Shown here piece by piece: positions 27,172 to 36,327 of a stretch of 64,000 nucleotides of DNA (its first letter is position 1; each line of letters begins with the position of its first letter). The notes beneath the pieces were generated by a model. It saw nothing but the letters and a program-made list of their open reading frames with translations. It ran no database searches and was not told the origin of the DNA. Both the position numbers and the translations under genes were made by a program. Source of the DNA: Pelagihabitans pacificus (lineage in GTDB: Bacteria; Bacteroidota; Bacteroidia; Flavobacteriales; Flavobacteriaceae); the NCBI RefSeq assembly GCF_009371985.2, contig NZ_VIKU02000001.1:372001-436000 (forward strand). The letters run 5' to 3'.

Positions 27172-30100
27172 ATGAGAATCCGTTTGAACTCGCTTTACCT
27201 ATTAGTCTTTTTTGCAGTGCTTGGTATCGTCTCGGGCTGCACTACTTCCTCCGACAAGCCCAAAGAGATTCCTTTGGCCATCCAAGAAGATTCCGTTCTG
27301 GGCCGCACCAAGGCCGAAGACGCGAGGAAGGGTATTGCGGCCAAAGTGGCCGATGGGCTCGAATTGACCCTTTGGGCCTCAGACTCATTGGCGCCAGACC
27401 CGATTGCCATGCAAATCGATGATCAGGGTAACGTATATCTTACCCGGACCAATCGCCAAAAGAATTCGGAATTCGATATCCGTGGGTACCAACATTGGAT
27501 GACCCCTTCCATTTCGTTACAGACCGTCGAAGATCGCAGGAACTTTCTTCGGGAGACCTTCGCACCCGAGAAGAGCGAAGAAAACGAATGGTTCCCCGAC
27601 CTCAACAACGATAGCATTCATGATTGGAAAGACCTCACCGTGGAGAAGGAAGAAGTTTGGAAATTGGAGGACACCGATGGTGATGGCTTGGCCGATGTTT
27701 CAACCCGTATTTTGGAGGATTTCAATGATGAAATTACCGATGTCGCCGGGGCCCTATTGGTCCGGAATGAAGACATATTCGTTGGTGTGGGTCCCGATAT
27801 GTGGCGACTTTGGGACACGAATGACGACGGGGTATTGGATGAGAAAACTTCCATTGCGCACGGATTTGCCGTGCATATCGGTTTTGGTGCCCATGGGATG
27901 TCGGGGGCCGTCGAGGGGCCCGATGGAAAAATATACTGGGGAATCGGCGATATCGGAGCCAGTATCACCACGATCGATGGTGAAAAGCACCATTACCCCA
28001 ACCAAGGTATGATTGTGCGATGCAATCCCGACGGTAGCGATTTTGAGGTCTTCGCCCGTGGATTGCGAAATACCCATGAATTTGTTTTTGATACCTATGG
28101 GAATATCATTTCTTCCGACAACGACGGCGATCATGCTGGAGAGAGCGAGCGATTGGTGCATATCGTGGAGGGTTCCGATGCCGGTTGGCGATCGAATTGG
28201 CAATATGGCAAATACACTGACCCCAAGAACAATGATTATAAGGTTTGGATGGATGAGAAATTGTACCTCCCGCGTTGGGAAGGGCAGGCGGCCTATATCA
28301 TCCCCCCGATCATGAATTACTACAACGGCCCAACCGGGATGGCCTTCAATCCCGGAACCGCCCTCGGTACCGATTGGCTGAACAAATTCTTTTTGGTGGA
28401 GTTTGTGGGTGACCCCGGTCGGTCACATATTTGGTCCTTCGGATTAAAACCCAAAGGAGCTTCTTTTGAATTGGATGGAGAGACCGATGTATTAAGCGGC
28501 GTGCTACCCACCGCCATCCAGTTTGGACCTGACGGCGCTTTGTACGCGGCCGACTGGATCAATGGGTGGGGAACCAAAAACTATGGCCGCATCTGGAAGT
28601 TGGATGTGACGCCCGATAAAAATGACCTGGAAAAAGAACGGGCAGAGACACAACGCCTGATGACCTTGGACTATGAAGACCAGGATACCGACGAATTAGT
28701 AACCCTTTTGCGCTATCCCGATATGCGTATTCGAAAAAAAGCGCAGTTCGAACTGGCCACGAGAACCTTTTGGGGGTATCGTGCCTTAAAGAAGGTGCTC
28801 AAGGAGGAAACGGATCAACTGGCCCGTGTCCATGCCATATGGGGCATTGGTCAGATAGCCGCTTCCGACCCCGATGATGCGAAACCACTGCTGGAACTAT
28901 TAAGCGACGAGGATCCGGAGATTATCGCGCAGGCCGCAAAAGTTTTAGGAGATGTACGCTATCGATTGGCGGGCACCCATTTGGAGCCATTGCTACAGAG
29001 TGAACATCCACGAGTACAATTCTTTGCAGCGCAAGCGTTGGGGCGCATCGGTCATGAGGAAGCCGTGGATTCCTTATTGGCACTTTTGGAATCGAACAAG
29101 GACGAAGATGTCTACATACGACATGCAGCCGTATTGGCCCTATCCCGAATTGGCAAGGTGGAACCCATCCTCGCATTGGCTGACCATCCGAACCGAAGCC
29201 TTCGATTGGGCGCTGTCCTAGTCTTGCGACGCTTGCGGCACGAGGGAGTGGCACAATTTTTAAACGACATGGACGAGTATATCGTTACGGAGGCGGCGCG
29301 AGCCATAAATGACGATTGGTCTATTGAACCCGCCTTACCCGCTCTGGCGAAACTATTGGTGAAAGAAGGACTTACCTCGGAACCCCTACTACGCCGTGCT
29401 ATCAATGCGGCACTACGTGTAGGCGGAGATGAGCATCTCAACAATCTTTTGATATTTGCCAAACGTAACGATATTGACCCTAAATTAAGGGGAGAGGCCT
29501 TGGCCGCTTTGGGCGGTTGGGCAAATCCCTCCGTTTTGGACCGGGTAACCGGTCGCTATCGCGGGGAAATCAAAAGGGATTCGGCAGTCATCAAGGGAAA
29601 AATAGAGAAAGGAATTCCAAAATTCTTGGAGGATACCAATCCGGATATTCTTGTCGGCGTCTCCAAAACTTTGGCTTCCTTGGGAATCGATACGTACAAT
29701 GATGAACTCGTTCGGATGATGAAAAGACATCAAAATCCCGACGTCCGCGCCGCCATGCTTGATGCTTTGGGGCGGTTAGGGTATGATGATATGGAAACCG
29801 CCCTCAATTGGGGAATGGGCGACAAAGCCCAACAAGTACGGGAAACCGCCGTGGGCTTGCTCGACAAAATGGAGATTTCAAAAGAGCGGCTCCCAGAGCT
29901 GGTTAATTCTTTTTTTAGAAACGGAACATCTCGGGAGCAACAACGCTTGCTGGGCGTTTTAGGAGAAATGCCTTTGGAAAAAAGTGAAGCGGTCTTGGGC
30001 AACCTCATCCAAAAAGCACAACGGAACCAGCTTTCCCCCGACGTTACCTTAGACCTCATGGAGGCGGTTGAAGCGTCCGAATCCAACAAACTAATTGCTC

Positions 30101-30591
30101 AAATGGAAGTATTAAAAGGAAAGGGACATTCGGTTGATTCCTATAGAGAGACCCTCTATGGTGGTAGTTGGTGGCCAGGATATTCCGTATTCACGAGCAA
30201 TCCTACGGCACAATGCGTCCGTTGCCACGCAGTAGGCGGTGCAGGGGGTCAGGTAGGTCCACCCTTGGATAATATCGGAAATATCTTGAGCAGGGAGCAA
30301 ATCCTGGAATCCTTGATCGAACCAAGCGCACGTTTGGCTCCTGGCTATGGCAATGTAACGCTTACCTTGAAGGATGGTCAAGAGGTGACGGGTATCCTTG
30401 AAGAAGAGAACCAAGAAGCACTTTTAATTCGGACCTCGGATGCCGAACCGATGGAAATTGCCCTCTCCCGTATCCATAAAAGAACGAACGCCCCCTCATC
30501 GATGCCAGCTATGGGACGTCTCATCAGCAAACGTGAACTTCGGAATCTGATCCATTACCTGGCGAGTTTAAAGAAAGAACCCTCCTCTTAA
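27172..30591 (+). CDS. Large lipoprotein: beta-propeller dehydrogenase-like domain, HEAT repeats and cytochrome c
   Basis: The start at 27172 is preferred because it begins a lipoprotein signal peptide (lipobox ...GIVSGC, Cys23); the longer frame adds 28 unsuitable residues overlapping DUF2007. The mature protein of about 1,116 residues carries a PVC-type membrane-bound dehydrogenase-like propeller (to about 470), HEAT repeats (about 490-960) and a C-terminal cytochrome c with C1015-V-R-C1018-H1019. Such proteins are predicted periplasmic sugar or alcohol dehydrogenases passing electrons to haem. Substrate unknown. It lies 22 bp after DUF2007, likely the same operon as GH140 and M28B. Confidence 0.85.
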   Translation: MRIRLNSLYLLVFFAVLGIVSGCTTSSDKPKEIPLAIQEDSVLGRTKAEDARKGIAAKVADGLELTLWASDSLAPDPIAMQIDDQGNVYLTRTNRQKNSEFDIRGYQHWMTPSISLQTVEDRRNFLRETFAPEKSEENEWFPDLNNDSIHDWKDLTVEKEEVWKLEDTDGDGLADVSTRILEDFNDEITDVAGALLVRNEDIFVGVGPDMWRLWDTNDDGVLDEKTSIAHGFAVHIGFGAHGMSGAVEGPDGKIYWGIGDIGASITTIDGEKHHYPNQGMIVRCNPDGSDFEVFARGLRNTHEFVFDTYGNIISSDNDGDHAGESERLVHIVEGSDAGWRSNWQYGKYTDPKNNDYKVWMDEKLYLPRWEGQAAYIIPPIMNYYNGPTGMAFNPGTALGTDWLNKFFLVEFVGDPGRSHIWSFGLKPKGASFELDGETDVLSGVLPTAIQFGPDGALYAADWINGWGTKNYGRIWKLDVTPDKNDLEKERAETQRLMTLDYEDQDTDELVTLLRYPDMRIRKKAQFELATRTFWGYRALKKVLKEETDQLARVHAIWGIGQIAASDPDDAKPLLELLSDEDPEIIAQAAKVLGDVRYRLAGTHLEPLLQSEHPRVQFFAAQALGRIGHEEAVDSLLALLESNKDEDVYIRHAAVLALSRIGKVEPILALADHPNRSLRLGAVLVLRRLRHEGVAQFLNDMDEYIVTEAARAINDDWSIEPALPALAKLLVKEGLTSEPLLRRAINAALRVGGDEHLNNLLIFAKRNDIDPKLRGEALAALGGWANPSVLDRVTGRYRGEIKRDSAVIKGKIEKGIPKFLEDTNPDILVGVSKTLASLGIDTYNDELVRMMKRHQNPDVRAAMLDALGRLGYDDMETALNWGMGDKAQQVRETAVGLLDKMEISKERLPELVNSFFRNGTSREQQRLLGVLGEMPLEKSEAVLGNLIQKAQRNQLSPDVTLDLMEAVEASESNKLIAQMEVLKGKGHSVDSYRETLYGGSWWPGYSVFTSNPTAQCVRCHAVGGAGGQVGPPLDNIGNILSREQILESLIEPSARLAPGYGNVTLTLKDGQEVTGILEEENQEALLIRTSDAEPMEIALSRIHKRTNAPSSMPAMGRLISKRELRNLIHYLASLKKEPSS

Positions 30592-30643
30592 AGGTATGGG
30601 GAGCTATAAAGTGGTCTTAAAAACGACCGAGTGTAGGGATTGA

Positions 30644-31585
30644 CTAGAGTTGTGCGACTCGATTTTTGGCCGCTTCAAATTCCTGCATCATATCCGATAC
30701 AATTTGGGCGGCGGGTTTGACGTCGTGAATAAGGGCCGATACCTGGCCGATTTCAAGCTCCCCTTCCTCCATATCACCTTCAAACATGCCCCGTTTTGCG
30801 CGGGCACGGCCCAATAATTCCTTTAGCTCCGCCACTGAAGCCCCTTGAGCATAGGCTTGCTGCACATCGTGATAGAACTTATTCTTTATCAGCCGAACCG
30901 GGGCCAGTTCCTTCAAGGTCAAATGGGTATCACCTTCCCCTGCTTCCACCACTTTTTGTTTGAAACTAGGATGCGACGAAGCCTCCTCACTTGCCACGAA
31001 CCGGCTTCCCACCTGAACGCCATCGGCGCCCAATACCATGGCGGCCAACATCGCGCTTCCAGTGGCAATACCGCCAGCAGCAATCAAGGGAATACGAATC
31101 TTTTCTTTCACCGCGGGAATCAAGGTTAAGGTAGTAGTCTCGTCCCTTCCATTGTGCCCGCCTGCCTCAAAACCTTCCGCTACCACGGCATCGACTCCTG
31201 CATCCTTTGCCTTCATCGCGAACTTTACACTACTGACCACATGCACTACCGTGATACCTCGCTCCTTCAAGTGGGTTGTCCACGTTTTCGGATTTCCGGC
31301 TGAAGTAAACACAATTTTCACGCCTGTTTCCAGGATGATATCCATCAATTGATCAATATCGGGATACAACATGGGAACATTGACACCAAAAGGTTTCGTC
31401 GTGGCTTTTTGACATTTCCCGATGTGTTCGCGAAGCACTTCCGGGTACATCGATCCAGCCCCTAAAAGGCCAAGACCACCAGCATTCGAAACGGCAGATG
31501 CCAAACGCCATCCACTGGCCCATACCATACCGGCTTGAACAATGGGATATCGAATTCCGAAAAGCTGTGTAATTCTATCGTTCAT
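30644..31585 (-). CDS. Nitronate monooxygenase
   Basis: A 313-residue FMN-binding TIM barrel of the 2-nitropropane dioxygenase family. Visible landmarks are PIVQAGMVWASG at the N-terminus, the GGHNGRDE segment with the active-site His, IAAGGIATG, and the phosphate-binding LGADGVQVGSRF. It oxidises alkyl nitronates such as propionate 3-nitronate, a detoxification reaction in the cytoplasm. It is transcribed toward the HEAT/cytochrome gene; separate unit. Confidence 0.9.
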   Translation of the reverse strand: MNDRITQLFGIRYPIVQAGMVWASGWRLASAVSNAGGLGLLGAGSMYPEVLREHIGKCQKATTKPFGVNVPMLYPDIDQLMDIILETGVKIVFTSAGNPKTWTTHLKERGITVVHVVSSVKFAMKAKDAGVDAVVAEGFEAGGHNGRDETTTLTLIPAVKEKIRIPLIAAGGIATGSAMLAAMVLGADGVQVGSRFVASEEASSHPSFKQKVVEAGEGDTHLTLKELAPVRLIKNKFYHDVQQAYAQGASVAELKELLGRARAKRGMFEGDMEEGELEIGQVSALIHDVKPAAQIVSDMMQEFEAAKNRVAQL

Positions 31586-31676
31586 AATAGTTGATCAGGA
31601 TATGATGAGATCGGCAGATAATGAAATGTCCAATATGTCCACTGTTCCGGACCTTGCTTGAGCAGACGGTTGAAGT

Positions 31677-32867
31677 TTAGGAGATAACACCCGACCCTAT
31701 TAACTCATCGCCGATATACCATGCGACAAATTGTCCTTCGGTAATAGCCGACTGTCTGTGTTCAAAATCTACATATAAGCCGTTATCCACCTTATAGAGG
31801 GTTGCTTTCTCCAAAGGTTGCCGATAGCGGATACGGGCCTGTACTTCCATGCGCTCGTCTACTTTCAATCCCAAATCGGGCCGCACCCAATGCAACTCAT
31901 CGTTGTACACAAAAAGTGTTCTTCGGTAGAGACCGGGATGTGATTTACCCTGACCGGTATAAATGACATTTTCCTCCACATCGGTCTCGATTACAAATAG
32001 CGGCTCTTTTGTGCCACCGACATCCAGTCCTTTTCGCTGCCCCTTGGTAAAATAATGGGCACCTTGGTGTTCCCCCACAATGGTACCATCCTTAATATCG
32101 TATACCGGTTTTTCCGAATAATACGCCAATTCTTTTTCCTTGTTCTGGAAAGACGGTACTTCCTTTTTCAATTGAGGCGCATCCGAAGGTACTTCCACGA
32201 TAACCCCTTTTTTTGGCTTCAACTTTTGCTGTAGGAAGTCGGGTAACCGAACTTTCCCAATAAAACAAAGACCTTGTGAATCTTTCTTATCCGCAGTAAC
32301 CAATTGGTTCGCTGCAGCTATTTCACGTACCTCGGGCTTTTTCAACTCCCCTATGGGAAACAACGTCCTTGCCAGCTGATCCTGTGAAAGTTGGCATAGG
32401 AAGTATGACTGATCCTTGTTGTCATCCACTCCTGTCAAAAGCTGGTAGGTCTCGCTTCCGTCCTCATTGTGTATGATTCCTTTTCTGCAATAGTGACCGG
32501 TTGCCACGAAATCGGCACCCAATTGCAGCGCTAATTTTAAGAACACATCAAACTTGATTTCCCGATTGCACAATACGTCGGGGTTGGGTGTACGGCCCCG
32601 TTCGTATTCGTGGAACATATAGTCGACGATCCGTTCCTTGTACTCCGCACTCAGGTCAACGGTCTGAAAGGGAATACCCAATTTCTCCGCTACAATCAAG
32701 GCATCGTTGCTGTCCTCCAACCAAGGGCATTCCTCGGAAATAGTGACGGAATCGTCGTGCCAATTCTTCATAAAAAGACCAATGACCTCATATCCCTGCT
32801 CTTTTAGGAGATAGGCCGCTACACTGGAATCTACGCCGCCGGAAAGTCCGACTACTACTTTTTTCAT
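31677..32867 (-). CDS. mnmA: tRNA 2-thiouridine(34) synthase MnmA
   Basis: A 396-residue ATP-pyrophosphatase that thiolates U34 of Lys, Glu and Gln tRNAs. The PP-loop motif GLSGGVDSS is at residues 7-15. The catalytic cysteine pair is present in [10 protein letters not shown] and [11 protein letters not shown]-terminal beta-barrel is intact. The ATG at 32867 is used because the family motif starts immediately after it and a TAnnTTTG box lies between it and the earlier ATG at 32897. Confidence 0.96.
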   Translation of the reverse strand: MKKVVVGLSGGVDSSVAAYLLKEQGYEVIGLFMKNWHDDSVTISEECPWLEDSNDALIVAEKLGIPFQTVDLSAEYKERIVDYMFHEYERGRTPNPDVLCNREIKFDVFLKLALQLGADFVATGHYCRKGIIHNEDGSETYQLLTGVDDNKDQSYFLCQLSQDQLARTLFPIGELKKPEVREIAAANQLVTADKKDSQGLCFIGKVRLPDFLQQKLKPKKGVIVEVPSDAPQLKKEVPSFQNKEKELAYYSEKPVYDIKDGTIVGEHQGAHYFTKGQRKGLDVGGTKEPLFVIETDVEENVIYTGQGKSHPGLYRRTLFVYNDELHWVRPDLGLKVDERMEVQARIRYRQPLEKATLYKVDNGLYVDFEHRQSAITEGQFVAWYIGDELIGSGVIS

Positions 32868-32886
32868 CACTTGCTTTGCTGATGTG

Positions 32887-32894
32887 CAAAAATA
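32887..32894 (-). promoter_or_regulatory. -7 box for mnmA
   Basis: On the minus strand TATTTTTG, matching TAnnTTTG, 19 bases before the chosen mnmA ATG. It excludes the upstream ATG as start. Confidence 0.55.
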
Positions 32895-33247
32895 CAAATT
32901 ATAGGTTTCTTTACTCCCCTGTTCTTATACAGATAAGCACTTTTGTTGGATCAAAAAGGTTAACGATTTCTTAATTCGCCGTGGATGGCCTTTTTTGGCG
33001 AAGGAAGTGTACTAAAATGTATTTGGCCTTTTTTTGGTATACAAGACAAACTAAAATGTAATGCACAAAGGATTTCGGACAAAGGAAAGGAAACCAAAGT
33101 TAATGCACGTGGCAAAGCGTCTATGGGATATCCCATTTTGGGGGGATATCGAAATAAGCCACTTCGGCTTTATAGAGTGATCTGCTTATGACAACTGATT
33201 GGATAGACCGGAATACCTGAAAGTCTGGCAACAACCTGTTGCTATCC

Positions 33248-33309
33248 TTTGTTAAACTTTTAATAAATAAGAATAAACAAAAGCAACCTTTCGTTTAAGA
33301 TGATATCTT
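33248..33309 (+). promoter_or_regulatory. 62-bp promoter-like element, copy 1 (upstream of 3xFAS1 gene)
   Basis: TTTGTTAAACTTTT at the left, GCAACCTT starting 35 bases in and TATCTT starting 56 bases in. The same three blocks occur with identical spacing at 36084-36145. GCAACC with a block 15 bases further on looks like an ECF-sigma -35/-10 pair; this is inference. Confidence 0.5.
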
Positions 33310-33416
33310 CGTTATGTTTAATTTATTTTCTTTTTAATTAAACAATAATAATTTTTTGTTGATTGATGAACAACTATCATAATTAACGAATACTAATAAT
33401 CCTTAAAACAAGTACC

Positions 33417-34811
33417 ATGAAAAAGTATTTAAAACTTACAACTATTTTTGTCCTAACAGCGCTATCCACGGTTTTTGTAGCCTGTAGTGATGATGACAAT
33501 GATCCTTTCATCCCGCCCATGGAAGAAGGAGACAATATCGTTGATTTGGCCGTGGCTACAGCCGACCTGTCCAATCTAGTAGCAGCTCTTCAAGAGGCGA
33601 ATTTGGTATCCGCCTTGGAAGCGGAAGGCCCGTTTACCGTTTTTGCCCCCACTAATGCTGCCTTCGAGACCTTTCTTGTTGACAATGGGTTTACTTCCGT
33701 GGCCGACGTGCCGGAAGACGTTTTGGCCGCAGTACTGCTAAATCATATTGTCGCGGGTAAAAATTTGTCAGCGGATCTTTCCAGCGGCTACGTGAGGTCT
33801 TTTGCCACCTCAGGCCCTGGAGGGGAAGAACTGAGTCTCTATATCAACACTGCAAACGGGGTAAAAATAAATGACGCTACCGTAGTAACCGCTGATGTAG
33901 AAGCTACGAACGGAGTGGTACACATCGTTGACCAGGTAATCGGCTTACCCAATATCGTCGATCATGCAACTTTCAATGAAAATCTCACCGAGTTGGTGGC
34001 CGCTTTGACCGCTGATGGTAATACCACCTTTACCGACCTATTATCGGATATCGATGAGACATTTACTGTCTTTGCACCGGTAAACAGTGCTTTTACGGCT
34101 TTTGATAATCCAGATAACAATGAATTGGACAACATATTAAGTAATCATGTAATCGTCGGGGCAGCCGCTTTTTCGAGCGCATTGACCAATAGCTATGCAA
34201 CCACCGCCGGTGTTAACTCCGATGGTGATGCCTTAAGTCTTTATATCAACACGGATGATGGTGTTAACTTGAATGGTGTGAGTACAGTAGCCATTGCCGA
34301 TATCGTAGCGACCAATGGAGTAATCCACGCCGTTGATGCTGTAATCGATATTCCTACCGTGGTTACCTTCGCCTTGGCAGATCCCAACTTTTCAACCTTG
34401 GTAAGCGCCTTGACCGAGTTGACTCCCGCTACGGACTTTGCAGCTGTGTTAAGCACTCCTACGGGCACAGACCCAGCGCCGTTTACGGTATTCGCCCCTA
34501 CCAATGAGGCTTTCGCCGCCCTATCAGCAATCCCCATGGAGGATGACCTGACTCCGATTCTACAACATCATGTTATTGGAGGTGCCAATATTCGCTCCGG
34601 CGACTTGACCCCCGATGGCAATACGGTGACTCCAGCTACGCTGGAAGGAGATACCTTTACAATCACGCTACCAGGAACCGATGGAAACATTGCCGATGTA
34701 GTCGATGGTGCAGGTAATGATGGTATTGGTATTATTGCCGTGGACGTACAGGCAGGGAATGGAGTGATACATGTTGTAGATACCGTTCTTCTTCCGGATA
34801 CGACCAATTAA
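33417..34811 (+). CDS. Lipoprotein with three fasciclin (FAS1) domains
   Basis: A 464-residue protein with a lipoprotein signal (lipobox TVFVAC, Cys23) followed by an Asp-rich linker. Three FAS1 domains follow at about 41-185, 190-320 and 325-462, each with the paired landmarks FTVFAPTNxAF and NGVIHxVDxVI. The second copy is divergent (APVNSAF). FAS1 domains mediate adhesion or matrix binding, so it is probably anchored in the outer membrane and displayed. It heads a run of three FAS1 genes and ends in a strong hairpin. Confidence 0.9.
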   Translation: MKKYLKLTTIFVLTALSTVFVACSDDDNDPFIPPMEEGDNIVDLAVATADLSNLVAALQEANLVSALEAEGPFTVFAPTNAAFETFLVDNGFTSVADVPEDVLAAVLLNHIVAGKNLSADLSSGYVRSFATSGPGGEELSLYINTANGVKINDATVVTADVEATNGVVHIVDQVIGLPNIVDHATFNENLTELVAALTADGNTTFTDLLSDIDETFTVFAPVNSAFTAFDNPDNNELDNILSNHVIVGAAAFSSALTNSYATTAGVNSDGDALSLYINTDDGVNLNGVSTVAIADIVATNGVIHAVDAVIDIPTVVTFALADPNFSTLVSALTELTPATDFAAVLSTPTGTDPAPFTVFAPTNEAFAALSAIPMEDDLTPILQHHVIGGANIRSGDLTPDGNTVTPATLEGDTFTITLPGTDGNIADVVDGAGNDGIGIIAVDVQAGNGVIHVVDTVLLPDTTN

Positions 34812-34838
34812 GAAGTTAGATTTGTGGTGAATGAAAGT

Positions 34839-34866
34839 GAGATCCGTCTCTGTTGAGACGGATCTC
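34839..34866 (+). terminator. Hairpin after first FAS1 gene
   Basis: Perfect 12-base arms (GAGATCCGTCTC and its complement) around TGTT, 27 bases after the stop. The following tract is only moderately T-rich. Confidence 0.7.
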
Positions 34867-34956
34867 TGTTTATTAAACTTCTCTTAAGAACAGTGCTCTT
34901 CCAAAAAATGTGCAATAAACTTGTACTGCTTAAAAAAAATCATAAAAGAAATCGAT

Positions 34957-35949
34957 ATGAAAAAGTATTTGAATTTTCCCAACGTATTGGTCATGGTATT
35001 GGTACTTGTCTTCACCGCTTCCTGCGATTTGGATGACGATACTCCTCCAACAATTCCTATTCCCGATACCAATATTGTAGAGATTGCACAAAGCAATCCC
35101 GATCTTTCGACTTTGGTGGCCGCTTTGGAAAGGGCCGATTTGGTAAGTACCCTTCAAGGTACGACGCTTTACACCGTACTGGCTCCAACGAATACCGCTT
35201 TTGACAATTTCTTAGGGGAAGCGGGTTTTGCCAGTCTCGACGAAGTGCCTGTTGCTACACTACAGCAGCTTCTCCTCAATCATGTTATTCTGGAAAGAAT
35301 TGAATCGGCACTACTGGTGAGTCTCCAACGTAATTACCTGCAAACCTTGGCAGACGGTCCCGGAACCGATACCAACTTGGCGATGTATTTCGATGCAACG
35401 AACGGTGTTCAGTTCAATGGGGGAGCTACTGTGACTACTGCCGATGTTGTAGCTTCGAACGGCATCATCCATATTGTCGACGAGGTCATAGGATTGCCCA
35501 CTTTGGCCACCTTTGTATCGGTTGACGATACTTTTCGCGAGCTCGATACGGCCATCGACGTAGTATCTCCGAATACCGACTTGGACGAGGAATTGGATAC
35601 TGCAACCGGACCTTTCACGCTATTTATTCCAAGCAATACGGCATTTGAGATTCTTTTGAATAGCAATCCGGATTGGAATTCTTCGAGCGATATTCCCGAA
35701 GATCTTCTGCTATCGGTTTTGGCTCACCACGTTGTACCAGGGAATATCAGATCTACATCGATAAGTGACGGACAAACCGTTACCACTCTGGAAGGAGATG
35801 AAATCGAGTTTTTAAGTGTAGCCGGGAGCCTGGAAATAACGGACGGGTCTGGTACTGCAGGCACACGTATTCCCGTAACCGACATCCAGACTAGCAATGG
35901 TGTCATTCATGTAATCGATGCCGTTTTGATACCCAATACGGAAAACTAG
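34957..35949 (+). CDS. Lipoprotein with two fasciclin (FAS1) domains
   Basis: A 330-residue protein using the ATG at 34957, where a lipoprotein signal starts (lipobox VFTASC); the frame's earlier ATG would add 12 lysine-rich residues. Two FAS1 domains, about 35-180 and 185-328, carry YTVLAPTNTAF and FTLFIPSNTAF plus NGIIHIVDEVIG and NGVIHVIDAVLI landmarks. It is probably a surface adhesion or matrix protein paralogous to its neighbours. It lies between two terminators, so it has its own transcript, but lacks the 62-bp upstream element. Confidence 0.88.
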   Translation: MKKYLNFPNVLVMVLVLVFTASCDLDDDTPPTIPIPDTNIVEIAQSNPDLSTLVAALERADLVSTLQGTTLYTVLAPTNTAFDNFLGEAGFASLDEVPVATLQQLLLNHVILERIESALLVSLQRNYLQTLADGPGTDTNLAMYFDATNGVQFNGGATVTTADVVASNGIIHIVDEVIGLPTLATFVSVDDTFRELDTAIDVVSPNTDLDEELDTATGPFTLFIPSNTAFEILLNSNPDWNSSSDIPEDLLLSVLAHHVVPGNIRSTSISDGQTVTTLEGDEIEFLSVAGSLEITDGSGTAGTRIPVTDIQTSNGVIHVIDAVLIPNTEN

Positions 35950-35983
35950 TTTCTTAAAAAAATTCACATCCTTTTCAAAAAGG

Positions 35984-36013
35984 AAAGACCACCCGATACG
36001 GTGGTCTTTTTTT
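35984..36013 (+). terminator. Intrinsic terminator after 2xFAS1 gene
   Basis: Arms AAAGACCACC and GGTGGTCTTT with a six-base loop, followed by a run of T. Confidence 0.85.
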
Positions 36014-36083
36014 GTTCCTACCAGCTGCAATGAAGCACGATCGATGAAATACACCGGCTAGACAGCCATTATATTTTATCAAA

Positions 36084-36145
36084 TTTGTTAAACTTTTCAA
36101 AAATTATATTAAACAAAAGCAACCTTATTTATGTTCAAGTATCTT
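36084..36145 (+). promoter_or_regulatory. 62-bp promoter-like element, copy 2 (upstream of 4xFAS1 gene)
   Basis: Same blocks as at 33248: TTTGTTAAACTTTT, then TAAACAAAAGCAACCTT with GCAACC at +35 and TATCTT at +56. The intervening bases differ, so the spacing is constrained while the filler is not. Confidence 0.5.
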
Positions 36146-36327
36146 TATTAAGAATTAAACAAAAATGGTCGTCTGTTTTACAGAACAAAGCTTTTCTCAA
36201 CAATTGAAACAAAAAACTGAAACAAAGCGCTACTTCGGTTTAAAACGTTCTACGGATGGGAATAGCTTCCGAAACAGAGCAACCAGTTTGAAATAATTAA
36301 ACAATTACATCTTAAAAGCACACCATT

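Larger units (their letters stand above)
32868..33416. other. Intergenic region between mnmA and the first FAS1 gene
   Basis: A gene-free stretch of 549 bp. The left end has the mnmA promoter. The middle (about 32930-33240) has G/T-rich runs such as GGCCTTTTTTTGG and short open frames that do not look coding. The right end holds the 62-bp promoter-like element at 33248-33309 and an AT-rich leader of about 105 bp before the FAS1 start. No tRNA or hairpin terminator was recognised. Confidence 0.5.
35950..36327. other. Intergenic region before the 4xFAS1 gene
   Basis: A stretch of 378 bp that holds the terminator at 35984-36013, the second copy of the 62-bp element (36084-36145) and an AT-rich leader of about 180 bp with no coding signal I can support. 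Confidence 0.5.

Noticed and set aside
23326-29462. Minus-strand and frame-shifted ORFs inside GH140, M28B and HEAT/cytochrome genes
   Set aside because: All lie fully within genes with clear domains and show no independent starts or motifs.
32930-33240. Short plus-strand ORF upstream of the FAS1 cluster
   Set aside because: Its translation is unlike a protein (runs of F, G, K), and it overlaps no promoter or start signal.
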